From the NCBI GenBank assembly GCA_964481885.1, contig CAYZUS010000008.1, positions 1 through 64,000 of the forward strand: 64,000 nucleotides of DNA, in the 5' to 3' direction. A program made the position numbers and the translations under genes. Below are positions 8,684-16,787 of this stretch, in pieces; the stretch's first letter is position 1, and every line of letters starts with the position of its first letter. The DNA comes from Fen731 sp964481885. GTDB lineage: Bacteria > Actinomycetota > Humimicrobiia > Humimicrobiales > Humimicrobiaceae. Under the pieces are notes generated by a model. It was not told the origin of the DNA, searched no databases, and was given only the letters and a program-made list of their open reading frames with translations.

Positions 8684-9926
8684 CAAACTCTCCGGCAAGT
8701 TTTTTAACCTTTACAGCAAGATCTGCAATTGCCGTTTTGTTTTCCCTGTTTTTTATGGCAAATTCTATAAAATCTCCTATTTTATACATTTCCTCAATTC
8801 CCATACCAAGCGATGTTACAGCCGGCGTACCTATTCTTATCCCGCTTGTTATGTTGGGATTAAATGTATCATAGGGTATCACATTTTTATTGAGTATTAT
8901 GCCTACAGATGCAAGGATTTCCGAAGCCTCATAGCCGGTCATTCCCATATTGGTCAAATCAATCAGGAAGAGGTGGTTGTCTGTTCCACCGGAGACTATC
9001 CTGAATCCCCTGTCTTTAAGATAAGTACAGAGAACTTTGGAGTTTTCCACGATTCTTTTTGCATACTCTTTAAATGAAGGCTGCAATGCCTCATTAAAGC
9101 AGACTGCTTTTGCAGCTACTGTATTCATAAGGGGCCCGCCCTGAATACCTGGAAATACTGATTTGTTTATCATTCCGGAATATTTCTTGTCTGCGATAAT
9201 AAGCCCGCCCCTGGGACCTCTTAAGGTTTTATGCGTTGTTGCAGTCGTAAAGTCTGCAATTCCTACTGATGTAGGGTGCACGCCTCCTGCAATGAGCCCT
9301 GCAACATGGGCAATATCGGCCATCAGGAAGGCTCCGACTTCATCAGCTATTTCCCTGAATTTTATATAATCAATCGTTCTTGAATAAGAGCTGGCCCCGG
9401 CGATAATAAGTTTTGGCCTTGCTATCCTTGCAATTTTTTTAACGTTTTCATAGTCAATCATCTCAGTCTCCGGGTCAACACTGTAAGTAAAGACTTCGAA
9501 ATATTTTCCGGTGAGGTTTTGTTTATGGCCGTGCGACAGATGTCCGCCATCACGAAGATTCATGCTTAAGATATGGTCATTGCAGTTTAAGATTCCCAAA
9601 AATACAGCAGTATTTGCCTGCACTCCGCTGTGCGGTTGGACATTGCAGAAGTTGGAGGAGAAAAGTTCATTGCATCTTTTTATTGCCAGGTCCTCAACTT
9701 CATCATATATCTGGCAGCCCTCATAATATCTGTCCCCGGGATAACCTTCAGCATATTTATTGGTAAGTACTGATCCGGTCGCATTCATTACTTCCATGGA
9801 AGTATAGTTTTCAGAAGCTATAAGGACAATCTGGCTTCTCTGTCTGTCAAGCTCTTTAGCGATTAATTTTCGAATCTGGTCATCAGGAATTGCAGCATAT
9901 GCATTATTTTTGTTACTGTCAGTCAA
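8664..9926 (-). CDS. glyA: serine hydroxymethyltransferase
   Basis: PLP enzyme interconverting serine and glycine with tetrahydrofolate (EC 2.1.2.1), feeding methylene-THF to ThyX and other one-carbon steps. The PLP-lysine region reads TTATTHKTLRGPRGG, and YAEGYPGDRYYEGC near residue 60 is diagnostic. Length is 420 residues, as expected. The start is TTG with AAGGGGG about 8 nt upstream. It lies upstream of the ywlE/sua5 genes in the common order prfA-prmC-sua5-ywlE-(rpiB)-glyA, but here that block has been split and inverted, and rpiB is absent. Confidence 0.97.
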   Translation of the reverse strand: MTDSNKNNAYAAIPDDQIRKLIAKELDRQRSQIVLIASENYTSMEVMNATGSVLTNKYAEGYPGDRYYEGCQIYDEVEDLAIKRCNELFSSNFCNVQPHSGVQANTAVFLGILNCNDHILSMNLRDGGHLSHGHKQNLTGKYFEVFTYSVDPETEMIDYENVKKIARIARPKLIIAGASSYSRTIDYIKFREIADEVGAFLMADIAHVAGLIAGGVHPTSVGIADFTTATTHKTLRGPRGGLIIADKKYSGMINKSVFPGIQGGPLMNTVAAKAVCFNEALQPSFKEYAKRIVENSKVLCTYLKDRGFRIVSGGTDNHLFLIDLTNMGMTGYEASEILASVGIILNKNVIPYDTFNPNITSGIRIGTPAVTSLGMGIEEMYKIGDFIEFAIKNRENKTAIADLAVKVKKLAGEFAVYPNM

Positions 9927-9993
9927 AGTTATACCCCCTTAAATCAAAAATACAGGACTATAAAAAAAATTTATTTTACAAAACAACAAAAGT

Positions 9994-10062
9994 GCAGGAT
10001 TTCCCATTCAAATCCACTAACAAATTAAAGCAGGATCCACCTCAAATCCACTAACAAATTAA
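9994..10062. repeat. 33-35 bp tandem repeat abutting an assembly gap
   Basis: Two units beginning GCAGGAT and ending CACTAACAAATTAA lie at 9994-10028 (35 bp) and 10030-10062 (33 bp). After the gap the sequence resumes with CTCAAATCACTG, matching the unit's middle. The array therefore probably continues in the unresolved bases, upstream of glyA. Confidence 0.75.
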
Positions 10063-10162
10063 NNNNNNNNNNNNNNNNNNNNNNNNNNNNNNNNNNNNNN
10101 NNNNNNNNNNNNNNNNNNNNNNNNNNNNNNNNNNNNNNNNNNNNNNNNNNNNNNNNNNNNNN
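10063..10162. other. assembly gap (100 N) inside a repeat
   Basis: One hundred Ns with tandem-repeat sequence on both sides. Unlike the gaps at 51.7 and 58.6 kb there is no exact 55-bp flanking duplication, so some sequence is probably missing here. Confidence 0.95.
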
Positions 10163-10185
10163 CTCAAATCACTGTCAAAAAACAG

Positions 10186-10911
10186 TTAACCAAACAAATA
10201 ATCGAAAATAGTTATTATACTTTCTTTTATTATCTTTGCAACCTGGATATAAACATCAACTGACATTCCATACGGATCTTCAACATCGATAATCGGTGGT
10301 TTTACGATTTCAAGCGAAGCGGTATTTTTAAGTATCAGAATCCTGTGAAATATCTTTGCATGAAAAACTGAACTGGTTTCGATCTTTGGAGCTCTTAATA
10401 GTTCCCTCAATATGCCGTTTATACCGGTACTATCTCCCTGGCTGCTATTGTCTACATTCAAAAAATCCCGCTTGAATATATCTTCAGATTGAAGATAAAG
10501 GACAATATTTGATAATTCAAGAAGATTAAAAATTTTTTTTGGGTCAGCGCCTGCAAAGTTTGTAAGAATATTTCTCTTGTGGGTGGTTGCCATTGTGATG
10601 AGTGCATCAGAATTCAGAATAATTTTAGTATCCAATGCCTTGGGTTTGAAATAAATTTTTGGCACCTCAAACAAATCAAGAACACGGTAAGTATTTGGAG
10701 GCACATCTACTGATAATACATTTGTTCCTGCGCTCCCTATACTGATAATGTCTTTCAGTTCAGGTTTTTTTTTGTAGTATATTGTCTTTAAAAGATGTGC
10801 TGCAAAAGCTTCAGCGATATAACTTCTGCAGGTATTGCCTGAGCAGATAAAATTCAGGTTTATTACTTTGGGCCCTTTAATTTTTATTACTGATTTTTCT
10901 ATTTCAACCAT
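10186..10911 (-). CDS. low-molecular-weight protein phosphatase, YwlE-like
   Basis: Member of the low-molecular-weight phosphotyrosine phosphatase fold. The P-loop CX5R reads CSGNTCRS near residue 23 and the general-acid region reads DPYGMSVDVY near residue 210. The Thr inside the loop (GNTCR) matches YwlE-type protein-arginine phosphatases rather than the GNICR of classic tyrosine phosphatases. At 241 residues it is about 90 longer than YwlE, with the extra sequence mainly between about residues 125 and 200. It lies 14 bp downstream of the sua5 gene, the usual Gram-positive partner. No mcsB is visible in this window, so the substrate is uncertain. Confidence 0.82.
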   Translation of the reverse strand: MVEIEKSVIKIKGPKVINLNFICSGNTCRSYIAEAFAAHLLKTIYYKKKPELKDIISIGSAGTNVLSVDVPPNTYRVLDLFEVPKIYFKPKALDTKIILNSDALITMATTHKRNILTNFAGADPKKIFNLLELSNIVLYLQSEDIFKRDFLNVDNSSQGDSTGINGILRELLRAPKIETSSVFHAKIFHRILILKNTASLEIVKPPIIDVEDPYGMSVDVYIQVAKIIKESIITIFDYLFG

Positions 10912-10924
10912 ATATTTTCAATTC

Positions 10925-11596
10925 TTACTGTAGTTTAAGTAGTTTCATAATCTCGAGACCGCTGACTTTGCCTTCCCTTACAATAACCGGTATCTCCCGG
11001 GTCAAATCTACAATTGTCGAGGCAACACCCGCCAGGTTTTCTTTTACAGCTGTTATGATGTCAACATTATTTTTAATTATTTCAGGAATTTCATCTATGC
11101 TTACAGGCGATTGCCCGCTGCCGGAAACTGTTGCGCTTGTCGATATAATCGGTCCGCATATTTTTATTACATCTTTAATAATTTTGAGGCTTTCAAGTCT
11201 CAGAGCTATAGAGTCCCTGCCGCCACTGACAAAATCCGGCAGATTTTTGTTTTTTTTAAATATTATAGTTACAGGCTGCGGAGCCAAAGACAGCCAGTAT
11301 TTTTTTATAAGGACCTCTGCAAATGTACTTATATTGTCTGCAAGAACATCTATTTCTGAAATATCGCCAATCAGGATTATAAAAGGCATTACTTTTGGCC
11401 TCTGTTTTATTTCATAAATCCTCTCACTGGCCGGTTTATTATTATATGCACAGCTTAGCCCATAAATAGTGCAGGTAGGCAGGATTGCTGTTTTTCCATC
11501 GTCCATTGCCTGCGCAATTGTTGTCACGGTTTTCCTGCTGTACTTATAGCCTGCCTCCGGCTCAATTTCAAAATATACCTGGCCGGGTTTATTCAT
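10925..11596 (-). CDS. threonylcarbamoyl-AMP synthase (Sua5/YrdC family)
   Basis: Makes threonylcarbamoyl-AMP from threonine, bicarbonate and ATP for tRNA t6A37 modification. Typical motifs are PTCTIYGLSC (family consensus PTdTvYGL), KQRPKVMPF (KxRp) and the ISTSATVSGSGQSP block. Length is 223 residues, so it is the YrdC domain without the Sua5 C-terminal domain. The ATG at 11596 overlaps the upstream gene's stop by 8 nt, suggesting coupled translation; an earlier in-frame start would lie deep inside that gene. The ywlE-like gene follows immediately. Confidence 0.92.
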   Translation of the reverse strand: MNKPGQVYFEIEPEAGYKYSRKTVTTIAQAMDDGKTAILPTCTIYGLSCAYNNKPASERIYEIKQRPKVMPFIILIGDISEIDVLADNISTFAEVLIKKYWLSLAPQPVTIIFKKNKNLPDFVSGGRDSIALRLESLKIIKDVIKICGPIISTSATVSGSGQSPVSIDEIPEIIKNNVDIITAVKENLAGVASTIVDLTREIPVIVREGKVSGLEIMKLLKLQ

Positions 11597-11957
11597 CGCT
11601 TGTGTTTGTTTTCCACATGTTTTGAGCCTTCCTCCAGTGAAATGCAAAGAGTGGAACGGCAATGACTAAAAATACAATTCCCCTTAAAAGATTTTTTAGG
11701 GCCATTATCTTTTCATTGTTTATCTGCATTGCTATTTCTTCATCAACAATCCTGTTTATTTCAGCATCAGACATCTGGCTGTTATTCTGGTCAGATTTAT
11801 ACATCGGCACCATAGAGGCTCTGGTAGTATATGTAGTCGGTTTCAAATAGTTTGCAATATTGTCAACCGTAGTTACCAGCCCGACAATGAAAAGGACAAT
11901 AGAAATAAGGCAGACCATATAAAAGTAAATCTCTCTTATATATACTTTTCTCGCCAT
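11589..11957 (-). CDS. small two-TM membrane protein
   Basis: Hypothetical protein of 122 residues. A membrane helix lies at about residues 10-32 (IYFYMVCLISIVLFIVGLV) and another near 88-106. A polar, Met/Asn-rich segment of about 50 residues lies between them, probably facing outside. The REIYFYMVCLIS start recalls DUF5671-type domains, but I would not assign it. The start has a strong GGGAGG 6-7 nt upstream. It is first in an operon with the Sua5-like and YwlE-like genes. Confidence 0.75.
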   Translation of the reverse strand: MARKVYIREIYFYMVCLISIVLFIVGLVTTVDNIANYLKPTTYTTRASMVPMYKSDQNNSQMSDAEINRIVDEEIAMQINNEKIMALKNLLRGIVFLVIAVPLFAFHWRKAQNMWKTNTSDE

Positions 11958-12556
11958 TTGTTACCTCCCGGAAAATTTTTACTATTCTAAAATATTTAAA
12001 CACGCCACTTTATAATTTTCCGGCCCTTAAAAAACACAAATCCGGATGAAAAATAGCCTTGAATCTGGCACCTATATGATAAGATATATCAGGGATTTTT
12101 TAAATATCCCAAAGTAGCAGGGTTTATTTAAATATCCCAAACGGGAATGGTTTATTTGAATATCCCAAAGTAGCAGGGATTTTTTAAATATTCCAAACGG
12201 ACAGGGTTTATTTGGATATCCCAAATCGCCGGGGATTTTATAGTTATCCCAAGCTGAGAGTAATTTACCAAATACCCCAAGTTGCCGGGGATTTTATAAT
12301 TTCTTTAGCCATACAGTATTATTTATAATATCATCACAAGAAGATATTGTCAGGCTGCTGGTTTTAAAATGATTTGACAGGTAAAATAAAAAATTATTTA
12401 ATTTTGAAAATAAACCTGCATTTTGTTCTTAAATGAAATATTTTCGAAATTATCGCTGGTAAATCAGGACAGTATAAATAATAGCAGGGAAAATACTGAC
12501 AGAGAAAAAATATGGATAATATCGTCATCGAAAACGCTGACAGGGGAAATAATAAT
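11958..12556. other. divergent intergenic region holding a 28-bp repeat array
   Basis: About 600 bp between divergent genes (two-TM protein leftward, dCMP deaminase rightward). The middle is an array of 28-bp units. The remainder is AT-rich, without a convincing gene, tRNA or riboswitch. Confidence 0.6.
12091..12310. repeat. array of about eight 28-bp palindromic units
   Basis: Consecutive units start at 12091, 12119, 12147, 12175, 12203, 12231, 12259 and 12287, an exact 28-bp period despite sequence drift. A typical unit has GGGATTTTTTAAATATCCC, an imperfect dyad with GGGAT/ATCCC ends, followed by a variable 9-nt tail such as AAAGTAGCA. The last unit decays. A 28-bp period is not a codon multiple, so this is not a protein repeat. 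There are no unique spacers, so it is not CRISPR. Confidence 0.88.
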
Positions 12557-13027
12557 ATGGAAAATAATAATGCCAGGCCCACATGGGATGAATACTTCGG
12601 CTCAATAACAAAGCAGGTCGCGTCACGGTCAACATGCCTGCGTCGAAAAGTCGGGGCAATAATAGTCAAAGACAAAAGGATTCTTACCACAGGTTATAAC
12701 GGAGCGCCAAAAGGCGTTAAAAACTGCCTCGAAAGGGGCAAATGCCTTAGAGAGGAAATGGGTGTGCCGTCCGGCCAGAGACAGGAAATATGCAGAGCTC
12801 TGCACGCAGAGCAGAATGCGATAATCCAGGCAGCCTATCATGGGGTAAACATACAGGGAAGCGTACTTTACAGCACCACACAACCCTGCGTTCAGTGCGC
12901 GAAGATGATAATTAACAGTGGAATAAGAAAAATATATTATTTTGTTGATTATCCGGACGAGCTTTCCCTCGAGCTTCTAAATGAAGCAGGAGTTGAACTT
13001 ATAAGGCTGACGGAAGAAAAGCTGTAA
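12557..13027 (+). CDS. dCMP deaminase (ComEB-like)
   Basis: Zinc deaminase converting dCMP to dUMP. The zinc-binding motifs are HAEQNAI (His and catalytic Glu) and PCVQCAKM (two Cys), and the insert with CLERGKCLREEMGVPSG matches dCMP deaminases. I chose the ATG at 12557 because AGGGGAA lies 8 nt upstream and the protein then begins as its relatives do (156 residues). An ATG at 12512 would add 15 residues. Its dUMP product is the ThyX substrate. Downstream sequence runs into a gap without a clear terminator. Confidence 0.93.
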   Translation: MENNNARPTWDEYFGSITKQVASRSTCLRRKVGAIIVKDKRILTTGYNGAPKGVKNCLERGKCLREEMGVPSGQRQEICRALHAEQNAIIQAAYHGVNIQGSVLYSTTQPCVQCAKMIINSGIRKIYYFVDYPDELSLELLNEAGVELIRLTEEKL

Positions 13028-13337
13028 CAAATTCAGTTTTGGGGCAGCATCCGATATGCTTATACTGATGCCTGTTTAACTGACTTTACTGACAAACGCT
13101 GTCATTTAAGAAGGGTGCTCCTGGTGTTTTGATATGCTGTGCATTGCGGAGCTATCTGCTGTTCAATAAGGAAATATCTGCTGCGCATTGNNNNNNNNNN
13201 NNNNNNNNNNNNNNNNNNNNNNNNNNNNNNNNNNNNNNNNNNNNNNNNNNNNNNNNNNNNNNNNNNNNNNNNNNNNNNNNNNNNNNNNNNAAATATCTGC
13301 AAAGAGGACCGTCTGGGTGTAGCTAAAAAGAGTTAAT
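13028..13337. other. intergenic region with assembly gap 13191-13290
   Basis: The dCMP deaminase and glgC converge here. Before the 100-N gap, short related strings recur: GCTGTGCATTG and GCTGCGCATTG, plus ATCTGCTG three times. AAATATCTGC is present on both gap edges, so the gap probably hides more of a short tandem repeat. No gene was recognised. Confidence 0.6.
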
Positions 13338-14603
13338 TTAAAATCGGTATTTTCTCGGAATTATGGTAACTCCCTCTGCAGAAATTGTAAATCCTCTTTT
13401 TAAATCCTGCTCTCTGTCAAATCCTATTATTGCATTATCAGGAATTATTATACCCCGGTCTATTATAACTTTCTTTAATATAGCATTACTTCCGATAGTG
13501 TTGCTGCCCATCAGTATGGAATCGCTAATTGATGCACCTCCGCTCACCTTAACGGCGTATGACAGGATACAATGGTCAATATTTGCATTTTCGATTATAC
13601 AGCCGTTTGAGATAAGTGAATCGTTGACTTTGGCATTTTCCGAGTACTTTACGGGCTGCATGGAATCTGCTCTCGTAAAAATTTCCCATCGCGGATTGTA
13701 AAGATTAATTGAAGGATTCCTGCCAATAAGGTCCATGTTTGCCTTGTAGTATTCGTCAAGATCACCAATGTCGCGCCAGTAAGCTTTTTCGTAATTCTGG
13801 GCTCCCAGAATGGTATTCTGATTGAAATTGTAGACGTAAATACGACGCTGCCTTCTGAGCATTGATGGTATTACGTCATATCCAAAATCGTGAGAAGAAA
13901 AATGCTCCGGGTCAGAAGCTATAAGCTTTTTGTCATGAGTTGATTTTTTATGCTGGTCAATTACCAGTTCCTCGATGAGTATCTGCAAATTAAAAGTATA
14001 ATTACCCATTGAAGACAGGCATAAGTCGGGGTTATCAGGCATTGGAGTTGGCACTGCAGGTTTTTCCTCGAATCCTATAAGTTTTGAGTTCTCGTCAATT
14101 ACAAGAACTCCATATTTACCGGCAGCCAGGCTTGTGGCGACCGGAATGGCAGAAATTGTAAGATCAGCTTCGTTCGCCATGTGGAAATCATTCATTTGAG
14201 ATATATCCATAAGATATATATGGTCACCGCCGAATATATTTACTATATCGGGCCTGGCTTCCCAGGCATATCTCTTGTTCTGGTTAATGGCATCGGTTGT
14301 GCCTGTGTACCATCCGCTGCCTCTGCCTTCTTTGGCAGGCAGCAGCCTTATCATGTTATAACGCCCCGCACCAAAAATAGGTGACCAACCCTCAAGAATG
14401 TGCTGCTCCAGAGAACGGGGCTCATATTGGGTAAGTACATATATTTTTCTAATCCTTGAATGTATAAGGTTGCTTAATACAAAGTCAATCACACGGTAAC
14501 TTCCACCGAATGGCAGTGCGGGCTTTGCGCGGTCTTTGGTTAGGGGGAAAAGCCTCTTTCCAACTCCACCCCCAAGTACAAATGCTACTACTTCTACTCT
14601 CAT
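13338..14603 (-). CDS. glgC: glucose-1-phosphate adenylyltransferase
   Basis: Makes ADP-glucose from ATP and glucose-1-phosphate (EC 2.7.7.27), the committed step of bacterial glycogen synthesis. The nucleotidyltransferase start VLGGGVGKRLFPLTKDRAKP, the ADP-glucose site GRGSGWYTGTTDAI, GGDHIYLMD and GFEEKP are present. A left-handed beta-helix C-domain with hexapeptide-like repeats follows. Length is 421 residues. There is no Shine-Dalgarno site; a TATAAT (minus strand, 14622-14617) leaves only about 7 nt of leader. It is the last of four leftward glycogen genes. Confidence 0.97.
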   Translation of the reverse strand: MRVEVVAFVLGGGVGKRLFPLTKDRAKPALPFGGSYRVIDFVLSNLIHSRIRKIYVLTQYEPRSLEQHILEGWSPIFGAGRYNMIRLLPAKEGRGSGWYTGTTDAINQNKRYAWEARPDIVNIFGGDHIYLMDISQMNDFHMANEADLTISAIPVATSLAAGKYGVLVIDENSKLIGFEEKPAVPTPMPDNPDLCLSSMGNYTFNLQILIEELVIDQHKKSTHDKKLIASDPEHFSSHDFGYDVIPSMLRRQRRIYVYNFNQNTILGAQNYEKAYWRDIGDLDEYYKANMDLIGRNPSINLYNPRWEIFTRADSMQPVKYSENAKVNDSLISNGCIIENANIDHCILSYAVKVSGGASISDSILMGSNTIGSNAILKKVIIDRGIIIPDNAIIGFDREQDLKRGFTISAEGVTIIPRKYRF

Positions 14604-14698
14604 GGTTTTGTCAGGAATTATAGAATATTTAAATTATATAAATATTATAAACTAGAATTCTTCAATGTTGTAGTAAAAATATTATATTAATAATATTA

Positions 14699-16636
14699 TC
14701 ATCTTTTATATTTCCGGGTAAGCAAAAAAATTGTTTCTGCGGCCATGTCTGATATCATATTTCGGCTCATCTGCCATTTCCAGTTACCCCGGCTTGTAGA
14801 AGGACGGTTCATCCTTGCTTTTTTCCCCAAACCAAGGATGTCCTGCATTGGCAGTATTATAAGACTGGCAGCCGAAGCCATAAGAAGAATGATAATTTTG
14901 TTTATTATTCCCCGAGTTTCCCCGGGCATCCCTGACATATTATTCAATAAAACATCATTAAACTCTGCAGCTGGCGCAGTTTTCGCAGTATCCTTAAAAC
15001 CTGCCGTCGCTAATGCACCCCTACAACCCACAGTATCACTTAAATCTGCAGTCAGCTCCGCTGCTCCGATATTATCCGGCCCATCTGCCCCGGCATACTT
15101 CTTCGGCCCAAAATTGTCCTGACTCAGGTACTTCAGCAGGTTTTTTATTTCAAAAGCCCTGGCTTCACTATCGAGCCATCCCCTGAAAGTGTTATTATCA
15201 TGTGTTCCGGTACAGGCTACAGTATTTTTGACATAATTGTGAGGAAGGTAGCTGCTGTCAGGGAAATCTCTTCCGAAAGCAAACTGAAGCACCCTTATGC
15301 CCGGAAAACCGAATTTTTCCATAACTGCATCCACATCAGGAGTTATTGTGCCGAGATTTTCTGCAATTATTGGCAGGTGGCCGAATACTTTTTTGAGCAA
15401 ATTAAAAAAGTCATATGGATATGCGTCCACCCAGCGGCCGTTAATTGCTGTTTTTTCGCTGGCCGGCACCTCCCAGTATGCAGTAAAACCCCTGAAGTGA
15501 TCCAGCCTTACCAAATCGAACATATCAAAGTTGAATTTCATTCTGTCAACCCACCAGGAAAACCCGGTTTTCTTAAGCTCTTCCCAATCGTAGACAGGAT
15601 TTCTCCACAGCTGTCCTGTTTTGCTGTAATAATCCGGTGGAACTCCCGCTGTAAACGCAGGCATTTTTTCACTGTCAAGCTTAAAAATGGATGGATGTGA
15701 CCACACATCAGAACTCTCGTAGTCAATGTACATGGGGATGTCCCCGAAAATCTTGACACCGTTTGAATTTGCATGGCGTTTTAGATTTTTCCACTGCCTG
15801 AAAAAAATAAATTGCATGAATTTCTGCAGTTCTACTTCTCTGCAGACGATCTTTCTCAGCTCTTTGATGTCTTCGGCGCATCGGTCTTTTATTGGCCGGG
15901 GCCACATACCCCAGTTGGCCATATTAAAACACCGTTTGAAATATTTTTTAAATGCAACAAAACAGGCGAAGTCTTCAAGCCATTTGGTATTATTTTCACT
16001 GCAGAAACTGTCAAATTCATTTCTTAGCTTGCTGCTGTTTTTTCTGAAATTATTATAGGCACAATTAAATATCTTATTTTTTGCGGCTGAAGCACTCTTA
16101 TAAGCAACGCGGCCATATTCAGCCAGCGTGCAGTCACTACCGGTAAAATCTGTACACTCATTACCCAGAACTGCAGTATCTGCATCCTTATAACCTTTGC
16201 CCTCATTTGCGGCATATATTTCTTTAAGGCTGCTGTGCCTTGCTTGCAGATTATCCTCAGTCTTGTGGCCTCCTGCCCTTTGAAAGGAACTGTAACCTGA
16301 AAACTCTGTCCCTGATTGCTCACATTCCCTCATGACAGCTGCATACATGCCCAGTTCTACAAGATTTTCCTTTTTTATAATTCCTTCTTCATAAAGCAAA
16401 GCAGGACTGACAAGAAGGGGATTTCCGGCAAATGCCGAATAACATGCATAAGGTGAAAAATTTTTTGAGGCACCTGTTGGACCCAATGGAAGTATCTGCC
16501 AGTATTGCTGTCCGGCCTTTTTTAAAAAGTCTGAAAAGCCAAAGGCGGCATTTCCCAAATCTCCGATGCCAAACTCCGATGGAAGGCTGGTAATATGCAG
16601 CAGTACACCGCTTGCCCTTTTATTTAATATTTCCAT
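14699..16636 (-). CDS. malQ: 4-alpha-glucanotransferase (amylomaltase), with insertions
   Basis: GH77 enzyme transferring malto-oligosaccharide segments between glucans (EC 2.4.1.25). The start ASGVLLHITSLPSEFGIGDL and catalytic motifs VRLDHFRGF, IAENLGTITPDV and TGTHDNNT are complete. The C-terminal signature PMQDILGLGKKARMNRPS is also present. At 645 residues it is over 100 longer than usual. Two low-complexity inserts explain this: near residues 105-180 (roughly 16090-16330) and near 505-575 (roughly 14920-15115), the latter Ala/Gly/Asp/Thr-rich. GAAGG lies 7 nt before the ATG. It is probably co-transcribed with GH57 and glgC. Confidence 0.95.
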   Translation of the reverse strand: MEILNKRASGVLLHITSLPSEFGIGDLGNAAFGFSDFLKKAGQQYWQILPLGPTGASKNFSPYACYSAFAGNPLLVSPALLYEEGIIKKENLVELGMYAAVMRECEQSGTEFSGYSSFQRAGGHKTEDNLQARHSSLKEIYAANEGKGYKDADTAVLGNECTDFTGSDCTLAEYGRVAYKSASAAKNKIFNCAYNNFRKNSSKLRNEFDSFCSENNTKWLEDFACFVAFKKYFKRCFNMANWGMWPRPIKDRCAEDIKELRKIVCREVELQKFMQFIFFRQWKNLKRHANSNGVKIFGDIPMYIDYESSDVWSHPSIFKLDSEKMPAFTAGVPPDYYSKTGQLWRNPVYDWEELKKTGFSWWVDRMKFNFDMFDLVRLDHFRGFTAYWEVPASEKTAINGRWVDAYPYDFFNLLKKVFGHLPIIAENLGTITPDVDAVMEKFGFPGIRVLQFAFGRDFPDSSYLPHNYVKNTVACTGTHDNNTFRGWLDSEARAFEIKNLLKYLSQDNFGPKKYAGADGPDNIGAAELTADLSDTVGCRGALATAGFKDTAKTAPAAEFNDVLLNNMSGMPGETRGIINKIIILLMASAASLIILPMQDILGLGKKARMNRPSTSRGNWKWQMSRNMISDMAAETIFLLTRKYKR

Positions 16637-16787
16637 TAATTCGCCTTCAAATCATTTTTTAGTGTCGAAAACGAAATATTCTCTTCTTAAAACATCCATA
16701 GAGGAGTATAAAAATTCCATCTTAAAAATACTTTGCATCATAACAAGCGCAGGACCAGCCAGATACTGGCGACTTTTTAAAACGCCC

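Noticed and set aside
9927..10185. glycine riboswitch upstream of glyA
   Set aside because: The leader holds tandem repeats and a gap, with no recognisable glycine aptamer core.
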